Below the pieces are notes generated by a model. The model did no database searches and was not told the origin of the DNA. It was given only the letters and a program-made list of their open reading frames with translations. From the NCBI RefSeq assembly GCF_001999945.1, contig NZ_CP019650.1:1736001-1800000 (forward strand): a stretch of 64,000 nt of DNA. The letters are read 5' to 3'. This stretch comes from Microbulbifer agarilyticus. Its GTDB lineage: Bacteria > Pseudomonadota > Gammaproteobacteria > Pseudomonadales > Cellvibrionaceae. Of this stretch, positions 10,032-19,181 are shown in pieces. The first letter of the stretch is position 1. Every line of letters begins with the position of its first letter. Position numbers and translations under genes: made by a program.

Positions 10032-11240
10032 GTGGAATTTCTCAGTGAATACGGATTGTTTTTGGCCAAGGTGGTGACCATCGTGGTCGCACTTTTGGTG
10101 GTGATTGGTTTTATCGTGGCCAATCGCGCACATATGAAGGATCGTCAGCCTGGCCATGTTGCAGTGACACGCCTCAACGATCGTTACGAGGATATGAAAG
10201 AGACATTGCTGGAAGCGGTAATGTCTGAAGCGGATTACGCTGAGCGCAGGAAACAGCACGAAAAAGACAAAAAGGCCGAAGCAAAGGCGCTGGCGAAAAA
10301 ACGCAAGGCAGAGTTAAAGGCGGATGCCAAGGCCCGTAAAGAGCACGATAAACACCCTGATACCGAAGCCTCTCGCGAAGCGCCGCTGCCAGAGCAGGCA
10401 GAGGCTGACGCCGAAACCGGTGCGGATCCTGTAGAAGGGGAGGTGGTGTCTGCCGGTGAAGCGGATGAACCTGTGGAGCGCAAGCGCTTGTTTGTGGTGC
10501 ACTTCGACGGCGATATCAAAGCCAGTGCACTGTCTAATTTGCGCGAAGAGATTACGGCAATTTTGCAGGTTGCGAGCAAAGAAGATGAGGTTGTCGTTTG
10601 CCTGGAAAGCCCCGGCGGTATGGTGGCGAATTATGGTCTGGCCGCCAGTCAATTGGCGCGTGTACGCAGCGCCAGCGTGAAGCTTACCATTGTGGTCGAC
10701 AAGGTGGCGGCCAGCGGCGGCTATATGATGGCCTGTGTGGCTGACCGTATTCTTGCTGCACCATTCGCTATGCTTGGGTCGATCGGCGTTGTGGCGCAAT
10801 TGCCAAACTTCCATCGTTTGTTGCAGCGAAACGATGTGGATTTTGAATTGTTTACCGCAGGTGAGTACAAGCGCACCGTGACTATGTTCGGGGAAAATAC
10901 CCCAGAAGGGAAAGAAAAATTCCAGAGCGACCTGGAAGAAATCCATACCTTGTTCCAGCACTTCGTTCACGAATATCGCCCGCAGCTGGATATTAATAAA
11001 GTTGCTACGGGCGAAGTCTGGTTTGGTCAGAAAGCTCTGGACCTGGCGCTGGTGGATGAACTGAAAACCTCCGATGAATATCTCACCTCACGAGCGGCCA
11101 ATGCTGACCTGTATCAGGTGGAATACAAGGAGCGGCAGAATATTGCCAAGAAAATGGGAATCGCCGCGCAATTGGGTGTTGAGAGCGCGGCGACACGCCT
11201 GTTTTCGCGCTTGGCTGCATGGCGGCACCACGCTCAGTAA
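10032..11240 (+). CDS. sohB: Probable inner-membrane serine protease SohB (S49 family)
   Basis: Membrane peptidase of the signal peptide peptidase A type. It has one N-terminal TM segment (about residues 8-30) and a SohB-specific N-terminal domain. The S49 core follows: SPGGMVANYGLAASQL, catalytic Ser in KVAASGGYMMACVADRILA, GSIGVVAQLPNF, and the general-base Lys in AGEYKRTVTMFGENT. At 402 aa it is about 50 residues longer than E. coli SohB because of a charged Lys/Ala/Glu-rich stretch at about residues 70-155. The start is GTG at 10032, just after a GGGGTTGA sequence. Confidence 0.9.
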   Translation: MEFLSEYGLFLAKVVTIVVALLVVIGFIVANRAHMKDRQPGHVAVTRLNDRYEDMKETLLEAVMSEADYAERRKQHEKDKKAEAKALAKKRKAELKADAKARKEHDKHPDTEASREAPLPEQAEADAETGADPVEGEVVSAGEADEPVERKRLFVVHFDGDIKASALSNLREEITAILQVASKEDEVVVCLESPGGMVANYGLAASQLARVRSASVKLTIVVDKVAASGGYMMACVADRILAAPFAMLGSIGVVAQLPNFHRLLQRNDVDFELFTAGEYKRTVTMFGENTPEGKEKFQSDLEEIHTLFQHFVHEYRPQLDINKVATGEVWFGQKALDLALVDELKTSDEYLTSRAANADLYQVEYKERQNIAKKMGIAAQLGVESAATRLFSRLAAWRHHAQ

Positions 11241-11289
11241 CTTTGCGCGAAAATAGGCATTTTTCATGATCCATAGGGAAGTGATGGGA

Positions 11290-12315
11290 ATGGCGGCTGA
11301 AGAGCAAAAAAATTCCGAACAGTCTTACCGTGCCATGCTGGTAGAGGAAGTGGCGGCGGGTAAATACGATCAGACAATTGTTCGGCGCCCGCTCAGTGAC
11401 CTTCCCGCGCACCCGGTACGCATCGCCGTTTCCCACTCGTCTTTGAATTACAAGGATGCACTATCGGCGTTCGGTAACCGGGCGATTACCCGCGAGTACC
11501 CGCACACGCCGGGCATTGATGCGGCCGGCACGGTTGTTCAGGACACCAGTGGGCGCTTCCAACCTGGCGCGCGAGTTCTGGTGACGGGATACGATCTGGG
11601 CATGAATACCGCAGGTGGTTTCGCCGAGCGTATCGCAGTGCCGGCCGACTGGGTTGCACCACTGCCGGAAGGCTTGTCTTTGCGCGAGTCAATGATCCTT
11701 GGTACCGCTGGACTCACCGCCGCGCTATGCGTGGAGAAGCTGCTCGAGGCCGGTGCCAAACCTGATGATGGCGAGGTACTGGTTACCGGTGCCACCGGTG
11801 GTGTGGGCTCGATCGCCGTGGCGCTGCTCGCCAAGCTCGGTTTTCGGGTGGCGGCAGTTACCGGCAAACTCGAGTCAGCGGAATTTTTGACCTCCCTCGG
11901 GGCCTGGAAGGTACTCGACCGAGAGACGCTGGCGCCATTTGCCAATAAGGCGATCGCCAAACCCCTGTGGGCCTGGGCCGTCGATACAGTGGGCGGGGAA
12001 ACCCTGTTCAATGTGATCAAGTGTCTCAAGTACAGTGGCGGTGTGGCAGCCTGTGGTATGGCTTCCGGCGCCCAGTTTCAGGCCAATGTCTTCCCGTTTA
12101 TCTTGCGCGGTATCAGCCTGCTGGGAGTGGATAGCGTAGAGTTGCCACTGTCCAAGAAAACCGAGGTTTGGCAGAAGCTCGCCGGGCCCTGGTATATCGG
12201 CGAGCAGCTGGAGCAAATTGCCGAAGATATTTCCCTGGAGCAGGCTCCCGAGTTTCTGGCCAGGCTACATCGTGGGCACGGTATTGGCCGCTATGTGGTA
12301 GATATGACCCGCTAG
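11290..12315 (+). CDS. acuI: YhdH/YhfP-family NADPH oxidoreductase (acryloyl-CoA reductase type)
   Basis: Zinc-free medium-chain dehydrogenase of the AcuI/YhdH group, which reduces acryloyl-CoA to propanoyl-CoA with NADPH. Motifs: SHSSLNYKDALSAFG, YPHTPGIDAAGTV, then the Rossmann motif VTGATGGVGSIAVALLAKLG. I use the ATG at 11290 (MAAEEQ) because AGGGAAG lies 8 bases before it; ATGs at 11266 and 11284 are in frame but poorly placed. The exact physiological substrate is not shown by the sequence. In marine bacteria this enzyme detoxifies acrylate from DMSP, but no DMSP genes are in this window. Confidence 0.85.
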   Translation: MAAEEQKNSEQSYRAMLVEEVAAGKYDQTIVRRPLSDLPAHPVRIAVSHSSLNYKDALSAFGNRAITREYPHTPGIDAAGTVVQDTSGRFQPGARVLVTGYDLGMNTAGGFAERIAVPADWVAPLPEGLSLRESMILGTAGLTAALCVEKLLEAGAKPDDGEVLVTGATGGVGSIAVALLAKLGFRVAAVTGKLESAEFLTSLGAWKVLDRETLAPFANKAIAKPLWAWAVDTVGGETLFNVIKCLKYSGGVAACGMASGAQFQANVFPFILRGISLLGVDSVELPLSKKTEVWQKLAGPWYIGEQLEQIAEDISLEQAPEFLARLHRGHGIGRYVVDMTR

Positions 12316-12503
12316 GCGATTACTGGTCAAATTTGTGAATGCGCGCGCATAATCCTTTTTCTGCGGCTACTCCGTGGCCCCGGGCCTGCTATCCTCAGCT
12401 GGTATGTTGAATCGTCACAATAATGTTTATTTAGGACGGCTAGGTCAAAAAAAGATCAGCCGAAAAATCAGGCTCCTAACCTCTCTCGATCTGGTAGCAA
12501 GCT

Positions 12504-13766
12504 TTGTCGGTGAATAACCCCGTTCCTCCAGTCACACAGGATTCCGGCGCGCTGGTCCTTTCCGGTGGTGGTGCGCGCGCGGCTTATCAGGTGGGGGTTT
12601 TGAAGGCGTTGGCAGAGTTGGCGCCAGACTCCGAGCCGCACCCATTTAAAATCATCTGTGGCACCTCCGCAGGCGCTGTGAATGCACTGGTGCTGGCCAC
12701 CCATCCCGGTACGTTTAAAGAGGCCGTGGCGCGTCTGTACGATTTGTGGATGGGGCTTACCGTAGATCAGATTTATCGCAGCAACTGGACTAGCCTGCTC
12801 GGTAATATGCTGACGATTACCGGCTCCCTGTTTAATTACGGCGTGGCGCGCAATAAGCCGCTGGCGCTTTTGGACAATGGGCCGCTGCATGATCTGGTGA
12901 GCGAAGTGGTACCGTTTGGGAATATCCAGCGCAATATCGACGCAGGGCGCCTGCGCGCGGTCAGTGTGAATGCCATGTCCTATAGCGAAGGGCAATCGGT
13001 GAGCTTTTTTCAGGGGCGCGAAGAGCTGAAAGAGTGGCGCAGGTTTCGCCGCTGTGGCGAGCGCACCCAACTTAAAATCGAACATTTGATGGCTTCGGCG
13101 GCGATTCCCACGCTGTTCCCATCGGTAAAAATTGGTGACGAATATTTTGGTGATGGCGCGGTGCGGCAGTTGGCGCCGATCAGCCCTGCGTTACACCTTG
13201 GTGCCAGTCGTGTATTTGTTGTGGGGGTATCGGATAATCGCTCGCCAGTGCACTGGGGAAAGCGCCGCAAGGCTCCCAAGCACTCGCCCTCAATTGCGCA
13301 AATTGGTGGGCACCTGTTTAACGCTGCGTTCATTGATAGCCTGGAAGGGGATCTGGAACATCTGGATCGGGTGAACCTTCTACTCAAATCGGTAGAAGAC
13401 GAATCCCTGTCGGACCTCGCCCCATTGCGGGCGGTAGAGTCAGCCGTAATTGAACCCAGTCAGAGCCTGGATCGGATTGCCGGGCGCAAGGTACGCTATC
13501 TGCCACCGGCACTGCGCTGGCTGTTCCGTTCTACCGGTGCCACCACTTCTGGGGGCGGCGCCTCGGCGGCCAGTTATCTGCTATTTGAAAAGCCATATCT
13601 CGGTGAGTTGATCGAGTTAGGGTACCAGGATGCCATGTGGGAGCAGGATACCCTGAGGGAGTTCCTGCGCCCGCGTAATCAGCTGGTAGAAACACAAGAA
13701 AAACGTTTGTTTGGATTGCGGGTTAAGCCCGCTACGGAAGCCTCGGATGATAATTCTTCGACCTGA
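12504..13766 (+). CDS. Patatin-like phospholipase
   Basis: Bacterial patatin, a Ser-Asp dyad acyl hydrolase of lipids. All three signatures are present: oxyanion loop SGGGARAAYQVGVL (about residue 19), nucleophile elbow GTSAGAVNAL (about residue 50) and the catalytic Asp motif FGDGAVRQLAP (about residue 213). There is no signal peptide, so it is probably cytoplasmic or membrane-associated. The C-terminal 150 residues contain ALRWLFRSTGA and a Gly/Ala-rich loop. The start is TTG at 12504, or GTG at 12510; neither has a good ribosome site. Confidence 0.9.
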   Translation: MSVNNPVPPVTQDSGALVLSGGGARAAYQVGVLKALAELAPDSEPHPFKIICGTSAGAVNALVLATHPGTFKEAVARLYDLWMGLTVDQIYRSNWTSLLGNMLTITGSLFNYGVARNKPLALLDNGPLHDLVSEVVPFGNIQRNIDAGRLRAVSVNAMSYSEGQSVSFFQGREELKEWRRFRRCGERTQLKIEHLMASAAIPTLFPSVKIGDEYFGDGAVRQLAPISPALHLGASRVFVVGVSDNRSPVHWGKRRKAPKHSPSIAQIGGHLFNAAFIDSLEGDLEHLDRVNLLLKSVEDESLSDLAPLRAVESAVIEPSQSLDRIAGRKVRYLPPALRWLFRSTGATTSGGGASAASYLLFEKPYLGELIELGYQDAMWEQDTLREFLRPRNQLVETQEKRLFGLRVKPATEASDDNSST

Positions 13767-13779
13767 AGTGTGTTCGGTT

Positions 13780-14457
13780 ATGTGTGTAAAAAGTGTGTCG
13801 TGGGTTCGCTTGGGGTTCGCCCTTGGTGTGTCTCTATTGTTGGCAGCCTGTAGTGGCCAGCAAGTGGAGCAAAGCACCGGCGCTCCTCCGTTACGCGAGC
13901 AGACCCAGAGTGAATACCGCATGTTGCTGGACGAGGCGCGGCAGCTCAGTTTTACCCTGGATTTTGATCGCCTGCGCATGGCGTACGTGAAATCATCGGA
14001 GTACAACCCATACGGTGGTATGAAGCTGGATGGATTGCCGGAAGCATACAGCTCAGTAGAACAGGCGGACTTTACCGATTGCCTGCGCAATGTCGATAAG
14101 GTACTGGCTTACAACTACATGAGCCTCGAGGCACATATGATTGGTGTTTTGTGCAGTGGTCAGGCCGGCGAGTTGGACCGAGAAGATTTGCACCGCTACA
14201 TGGTAGAAGGGTTGATGACCTCCATCGAAAATAGTGGCGATGGCAAAAGCCAGGCGAGTGCGTTCCAGACGATCAGTACATCCGAGTTGCGCGGCTACAT
14301 TCGTCTCAAGGGATTGCAGGTGCTGGATCAGTCTATTGTTTACGGTAAGCAGGGTATCTACGACAAGATGCAGGTGCGTGACCTGGAGTCCGGTGAAGAG
14401 TACCCGTTGTTTTTCAATGTGAGTCAGCAGTTTGTACGCTCAAGTATGGACAACTAA
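13780..14457 (+). CDS. DUF4919-type lipoprotein
   Basis: Probable outer-membrane or periplasmic lipoprotein of unknown function. The ATG at 13780 gives a lipoprotein signal peptide (MCVKSVSWVRLGFALGVSLL) with lipobox LLAAC. The mature part carries the DUF4919 pattern FDRLRMAYVKSSEYNPYG followed by helices (FTDCLRNVDKVLAYNYMSLEAH) and a C-terminal FFNVSQQF strand. The start sits only 14 bases after the patatin stop, which suggests co-transcription. It is convergent with the helicase gene, with no clear terminator between them. Confidence 0.82.
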   Translation: MCVKSVSWVRLGFALGVSLLLAACSGQQVEQSTGAPPLREQTQSEYRMLLDEARQLSFTLDFDRLRMAYVKSSEYNPYGGMKLDGLPEAYSSVEQADFTDCLRNVDKVLAYNYMSLEAHMIGVLCSGQAGELDREDLHRYMVEGLMTSIENSGDGKSQASAFQTISTSELRGYIRLKGLQVLDQSIVYGKQGIYDKMQVRDLESGEEYPLFFNVSQQFVRSSMDN

Positions 14458-14491
14458 GCGTTAATATTTTCTCTTTTCTGCCGGTGCGTGA

Positions 14492-16762
14492 TTAGCACAA
14501 ATGCTGTGACAGTTTGTCCCAATCAAAGCGCCGGGTCTGGCGGTCACTGAATAGGATTTCCACGCGGGAGTCCTCCCATTTTGTGATTCTGCCGTAGCCC
14601 AGCTTCTGGTGCTTTATCCCTTCACCCACCGCAGGTTTTTTGACGGTTGCCCGCGGTGCATTAATTTCCGGGTTGTACTTGCAAGTTTCCAGGTAGCGTA
14701 AGCCCAGTCGGGTAACCGGTACCTGCGAGCGTATACTTTCCGGCCGTTCATGCAGGGCTCTTCCCAAAATATCACATAGTGGCAAATGCATTTCGTCCAA
14801 AAATACCGACGGTTTTTGCTCGTTGTCCGCCGGGCTGCCAGTAGGTCTTTTGCTGCCGCTCTCTGTTGGCGGCACCAGTAAGAATAGGTTTTTACGCGCG
14901 CGGGTCATGGCTACATACATCAGACGACGCTCGCTTTCGACCGATGCCGGAGTCGTGAAGTCTCGCTGTGGTTGATAGGGCATATTGTGGGTGGTGAGGG
15001 ATGGAATGATCACCTGATCCCACTCCAATCCTTTAGCCTGATGCATGGTGGTGATCTGAATAACCCCCGTTTTCTGAGTCTCTTCTCCGTTGCCGTTCTC
15101 TTCGCTGCTTTCCTTCTGGTGCTGTTCCTGTAGCTGCTGCAGGTGAGCCAGGGCCTCTTGTGGTGGTAGCTTCAGTTGGTCCAAATACTGGACAAAGGCG
15201 ATTATCGTCTGTTGTTTTTCCTCCGCCTGCTGGCGGTTGAAAGCGTCTTCCGCAATGCCGTTTAGGAAGTCCAGCTCACCCAACTGCCGGCGCACCAGTT
15301 CGCCGGCCATACCGCGCCAATGCTCTACTTGCTTCAGCAGCTCGGCCCGCTGTCGCAGACGCTTGCTCTGCGGTTGGCTGAGCGATTCCGGTATCAGCGT
15401 AAGCAGGGTGCTTCCCCAGTCTTTTTCCTGCCGGGATAGCTGTTCGCACAGAGGCTCCAGTACTGCGCGCGCTATGCGCACATGGGGTGCGGTGAGCCAT
15501 TCGTACAGGCCTTTGGCGCGTCGGGCGCGAGGCAGCTCGCGAAAGCGTCCGGAAGCAATATTCAAACTCCAGAACAGAGGGCGCAGCTCGCGGCGGGAGA
15601 GCACCGTATTGCGATTGCCCGAACGGTAGGGAATGTTGTTGGCCAGCAGTGCCAGCTCCAGTGGTGCCGCGAGAGACCAGAGGCGTACCAGGATGGCGGT
15701 TTCTCCGAGGTCGCTACCATTCTGGCGGCAGCGGCGGAGATGCTCCACCAGCCACTTGCCTTCGTTGGCTGCAGTGACTTGTTGGATTGCGGTTTCCGCA
15801 TCTGGGATGCCTGATACACAGAGAATGTCCGCTCTTTCCCGGTTGTTCTGGATGAAGTGATTGGCCGCCAGCGACAGTGTGTGCCCATAGCGGAAGGTGC
15901 GGCTCAGGCGGTACACATTGGACGGGGGAAAATCCCCATCAAACAGGCGCAACAAAAATTCCGGGCGCGAGCCACGCCATTCGTAAATGGTCTGATCCGG
16001 GTCGCCAATGGCAATCACATTGCCAGACTTTCCATACAGTACTCGCAACAGGAAATGCTGTACTTCGTTGATGTCCTGGTACTCATCAACCAGCAGGTCT
16101 TCATAGTGGCTGCCGTACGCTTCGGCCATTTCGGGGTTCAGCTTTAGCTGCAGGGCGGGGTCGTACAGCAGGTCTGCATAGGTAACCGCTTTTTGTTCCC
16201 GTCGCCAGTCTTCAAAGTGGCGGAATACCTTGAGGAAATAGCGGTAGTCATCGCCGAGCTTGAGCCGCTCAAAGGCGCTGAGGTCTCCGTCGAGGGTGGT
16301 TTTGGTGAAGTCGATAAAAAATTCTGCGGCTTCCGTCTCCGACTGTTTGCGCGCGCGAATATCTTCCAGATCTGCCGGTGGCGCGCAGGCTTCGATGGAT
16401 TTCCAGACCTGCAATTGCACCAGAGATTGTGGCAGGGGAGAAAGGTTTGTCTGCGGCAGCTGGCCTGCGGCCATCATGCGCTGGTAGAGGCGATAGCCCA
16501 GGCTGTGAAAGGTGTTTACCGCAGGACTCTTCTGGCCGCACAGTGCCTGCACGCGCACACTGAAATCTTCGCGCGCACTGCGGTTGTACATCACCACCAG
16601 GATGCGCCGGGGGTCTATTCCCGCACCGAGTCGGTTTTTGATGTAGTGGAGCAGGGCGGTGGTTTTTCCGGAGCCGGCCACGGCGATAATCTTGGCGTGG
16701 CCGCCGGGATGGTTGGCAATAGCCTGCTGCTCTTCCGTGAGATTGGACTCTTTGCCTGACAT
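14492..16762 (-). CDS. UvrD/PcrA-like superfamily 1 DNA helicase
   Basis: ATP-dependent 3'-5' helicase, 756 aa. SF1A motifs in order: Walker A AVAGSGKTTALLHYI (about residue 27), Ia NRSAREDF, motif II LVDEYQDIN, motif III GDPDQTIYEWRGS, motif IV near YRLSRTFRYG, motif V TTMHQAKGLEWDQVIIP, motif VI YVAMTRARKNLFLL. The C-terminus (KHQKLGYGRITKWED...VEILFSDRQ) is the Tudor-like RNA polymerase-binding module seen in UvrD/PcrA. It is closer to a UvrD paralogue than to Rep. It stands alone on the minus strand with a LexA box just upstream (16798-16817), so DNA-damage induction is likely. Confidence 0.9.
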   Translation of the reverse strand: MSGKESNLTEEQQAIANHPGGHAKIIAVAGSGKTTALLHYIKNRLGAGIDPRRILVVMYNRSAREDFSVRVQALCGQKSPAVNTFHSLGYRLYQRMMAAGQLPQTNLSPLPQSLVQLQVWKSIEACAPPADLEDIRARKQSETEAAEFFIDFTKTTLDGDLSAFERLKLGDDYRYFLKVFRHFEDWRREQKAVTYADLLYDPALQLKLNPEMAEAYGSHYEDLLVDEYQDINEVQHFLLRVLYGKSGNVIAIGDPDQTIYEWRGSRPEFLLRLFDGDFPPSNVYRLSRTFRYGHTLSLAANHFIQNNRERADILCVSGIPDAETAIQQVTAANEGKWLVEHLRRCRQNGSDLGETAILVRLWSLAAPLELALLANNIPYRSGNRNTVLSRRELRPLFWSLNIASGRFRELPRARRAKGLYEWLTAPHVRIARAVLEPLCEQLSRQEKDWGSTLLTLIPESLSQPQSKRLRQRAELLKQVEHWRGMAGELVRRQLGELDFLNGIAEDAFNRQQAEEKQQTIIAFVQYLDQLKLPPQEALAHLQQLQEQHQKESSEENGNGEETQKTGVIQITTMHQAKGLEWDQVIIPSLTTHNMPYQPQRDFTTPASVESERRLMYVAMTRARKNLFLLVPPTESGSKRPTGSPADNEQKPSVFLDEMHLPLCDILGRALHERPESIRSQVPVTRLGLRYLETCKYNPEINAPRATVKKPAVGEGIKHQKLGYGRITKWEDSRVEILFSDRQTRRFDWDKLSQHLC

Positions 16763-16797
16763 AAGAATTCTGTACCGCCTGAAATATGCAATCTGAA

Positions 16798-16817
16798 TAC
16801 TGTATATATTGCCAGTA
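16798..16817. promoter_or_regulatory. LexA (SOS) box upstream of the UvrD-like helicase
   Basis: TACTGTATATATTGCCAGTA: CTG-N10-CAG spacing with outer TA/TA and an AT-rich centre, an excellent match to the gammaproteobacterial LexA consensus. It ends about 35 bases upstream of the helicase ATG (16762), where a promoter would be expected. Confidence 0.8.
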
Positions 16818-16839
16818 TAGTTGGAAGGGGTACAGAGCT

Positions 16840-18576
16840 TTATGTGGTCTCGGTGGTCGGCGGCGGCTCATCTTCGCCGTGACGCAATGCCAGCTCGGCG
16901 ATGTAGGAGGAGAGGAAGATACGCCCGGTCAGTTTCTCCAAGAGCTTGGAGCGGCTCAGGCGATCCAGCACGGGGCTTTTGACTTCGGCCATGTGCAGGC
17001 GAATGTCGCGGCTTCTCAGGTCCTTGTTGATCTGGTGCAGGCGCTCCAGTGCGGTGCCGTCGATGCGGCTGACCGAAGACAGAATCAACACTAGGTCCCG
17101 GGTGTCCGGGTGCCGTTTCAGCTCACTCAACAGGCGGTCTTCCACCGCGCTGATATTGCTGAAGAACAGGCTCTCATCAATGCGCAGAAACAGGATGTCT
17201 TTCTGGGTCTCGACATTGTGGCGCAACACGTTGCGAAAGTGTTCGGTCCCCGGAACCCGTCCGACCACCGCAATATGCGGCCGGCTGCTACGCCAGATCA
17301 GGGTGGCGAACGACAGGCCAATTCCCAGGGCAATACCTGCCTCGACCCCAAACAAGATCACCCCGGCAAAGGTGCAGAACATGGCGATACCGTCGGTGCG
17401 GTCGTAGCGCCAGTTGTGAATGAAGCCGCTGTAATCGAACAGGCTTGCCGCAGCGACGATAATGATCGCCGCGAGTACCGTAAGTGGCAGCGCGCTGAAC
17501 ACACCGGTGAGGTAGAGCAGTACCGGAATCATCATCAGGCCAGCCATGACGCCGGCCAGGGGGGATGCCGCACCGGCCTCGGCGTTCACGGCCGTGCGGG
17601 AAAAACTGCCCGCTACCGGCAAGCCCCCGGACAGGCTGCTGGTAATGTTGGCGGCCCCCAGTCCCAGTAGTTCGCCATCGGCATCCAGTCGCTCGCCGCG
17701 CCGCGCTGCTACGGCCTGGGCAATGGAAAGACTTTCTACGAAGGTCAGCAAGGCAATAATCAGCGCCGGTAGCAGCAGTCGATAGATAAGGCTCCAGTTC
17801 CAGTCGGGTAGCACGATGTTGGGTAGTCCTGCGGGTATTTCGCCGATGACCTCGAGCTTGTCCTCCAGTTTGAATTGATGCACCAGTGCGATGGCACACA
17901 GCACCAACAGCATCGGTACCAATCGCGCGGTAAGTCGGGCTACCTGCTTGGGTGCACCCAGGCGAAACAGCGTCATCGGCAGCCAGATGCGACTGACGAT
18001 CAAGATTAACGCCGCGGTAATCCCAAAAGCCATGGGGAGCAGATGCGCCTCCGGTAGGTGCTCGATGATATGCAGCAGCTTGACCGAGGCCGTCTCGCCG
18101 TCGACCTTGATTCCCAGCAGGGCTGGGATTTGCCCGACGATAATCAGCGCGGCAGCCCCGGAGACGAAGCCGCTAATTACCGGGTGGCTGAGCAGGTTGG
18201 ACAGCGCGCCCATCTTGAGCAGGCCCATGGCGAACAGGAAGGCACCGCTTAGCAGGGTAAGAATGATTGCAGCACCGACATATTCGGGGCTGCCGATGGC
18301 TGCCAGTGGGGTGAGCGCGGATACCGTCATAAGAGACAGCACCGCGGCGGGGCCTATGGCCATGGCTGTGCTGCTGCCAAACACTGCGTAGGCAATAAGC
18401 GGCACCAGACTGGCATAGAGCCCAACGTGAGGTGGCAAGCCAGCGAGCAGCGCGTATGCCAGCCCCTGCGGCACCAGCAACATACCTGACACCAGCGCTG
18501 CGGTGAGGTCGGAGAACAACCACTGGCGGCGGTAGCGTCTAAGCCATTTTGGTATGAGTCGGTATGCCCGTATCAC
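16840..18576 (-). CDS. SulP-family anion transporter with STAS domain
   Basis: SLC26/SulP inner-membrane permease for sulfate, bicarbonate or a similar anion. The N-terminal signature LLVPQGLAYALLAGLPPHVG and the repeated TM helices cover about residues 20-430. The cytoplasmic STAS domain is at about 445-560 (FLRIDESLFFSNISAVEDR...LILSSVSRIDGTALERL). The start is a GTG codon at 18576. It lies beside the persulfide genes, so its substrate may be a sulfur oxyanion, but the motifs do not distinguish this. A second SulP of similar pattern is at 21358. Confidence 0.9.
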   Translation of the reverse strand: MIRAYRLIPKWLRRYRRQWLFSDLTAALVSGMLLVPQGLAYALLAGLPPHVGLYASLVPLIAYAVFGSSTAMAIGPAAVLSLMTVSALTPLAAIGSPEYVGAAIILTLLSGAFLFAMGLLKMGALSNLLSHPVISGFVSGAAALIIVGQIPALLGIKVDGETASVKLLHIIEHLPEAHLLPMAFGITAALILIVSRIWLPMTLFRLGAPKQVARLTARLVPMLLVLCAIALVHQFKLEDKLEVIGEIPAGLPNIVLPDWNWSLIYRLLLPALIIALLTFVESLSIAQAVAARRGERLDADGELLGLGAANITSSLSGGLPVAGSFSRTAVNAEAGAASPLAGVMAGLMMIPVLLYLTGVFSALPLTVLAAIIIVAAASLFDYSGFIHNWRYDRTDGIAMFCTFAGVILFGVEAGIALGIGLSFATLIWRSSRPHIAVVGRVPGTEHFRNVLRHNVETQKDILFLRIDESLFFSNISAVEDRLLSELKRHPDTRDLVLILSSVSRIDGTALERLHQINKDLRSRDIRLHMAEVKSPVLDRLSRSKLLEKLTGRIFLSSYIAELALRHGEDEPPPTTETT

Positions 18577-18633
18577 TTGCGCGGTTGTGGTCCAGAGGCC
18601 GGAGGGATTCCATCAGGATAGTCTCTGGATTAT

Positions 18634-18652
18634 CCCGCGGGGGAACCGCGGG
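18634..18652. terminator. GC hairpin downstream of the YeeE/YedE genes
   Basis: CCCGCGG / CCGCGGG inverted repeat with a GGGAA loop, extended by imperfect AT/AT ends. It lies about 100 bases past the stop of the minus-strand gene at 18755 and before the GTG start of the SulP gene. There is no T-tract, so it may be a weak terminator or an mRNA-stabilising structure. Confidence 0.4.
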
Positions 18653-18754
18653 GATCAGGTAGATGGTGGAAGGGAAATGGAAAGGAGATCGAAGGGGCTC
18701 GGAGAAGCTCAGTAGAGGATTGACGTCGGGATAACCGAGCCCCGATCTGGAAGG

Positions 18755-19177
18755 TCAGCTAGTGCGGCGTTCCAGCCAACGGAACCCCAGCATTCCTGCG
18801 ATCATCGCCACCGCAAACACCAAGGCGCCAGGCTCCAGTGCGCCACTGGCCACGATCCCCGGGCCCGGACAGAAACCTGCAAGGCCCCAGCCAATGCCAA
18901 ATGCGAAGCTTCCCAGAATCAAGCGCTTGTCGAGCGCACGCTTGCCTGGCAGCTGAATTGGCCCACCGAGCACTGCGGTTTCCCGTTTCTTGGCCAAAGC
19001 GAAGGCCGGTAAGCCGACGGCGATAGCACCGCCCATCACCAGCATCAGTGAGGGATCCCAGGCGCCGAACAGATCGAGGAAGCCGAGGACTTTCTCCGGG
19101 TTGGCCATGCCGGACAGTAGTAAACCAAAGCTGAAAATCAGACCGGCAACAAACGCAGAAAAGGTCGTTTTATTCAT
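18755..19177 (-). CDS. YeeE/YedE-type sulfur transport protein, C-terminal half (PmpB-like)
   Basis: Half-size membrane protein of the YeeE/YedE family, whose characterised full-length member TsuA takes up thiosulfate. About four TM helices. The conserved sulfur-handling Cys is in GWGLAGFCPGPGIVASG; a short GMANPEKVLGFLD motif near the N-terminus is diagnostic for this half. I start it at the ATG at 19177 (MNKTTFS) with GGGAG upstream; the open frame to 19231 would overlap the previous gene without a family match. Gap of 4 bases from the partner gene. Confidence 0.88.
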   Translation of the reverse strand: MNKTTFSAFVAGLIFSFGLLLSGMANPEKVLGFLDLFGAWDPSLMLVMGGAIAVGLPAFALAKKRETAVLGGPIQLPGKRALDKRLILGSFAFGIGWGLAGFCPGPGIVASGALEPGALVFAVAMIAGMLGFRWLERRTS

Positions 19178-19181
19178 GGTC

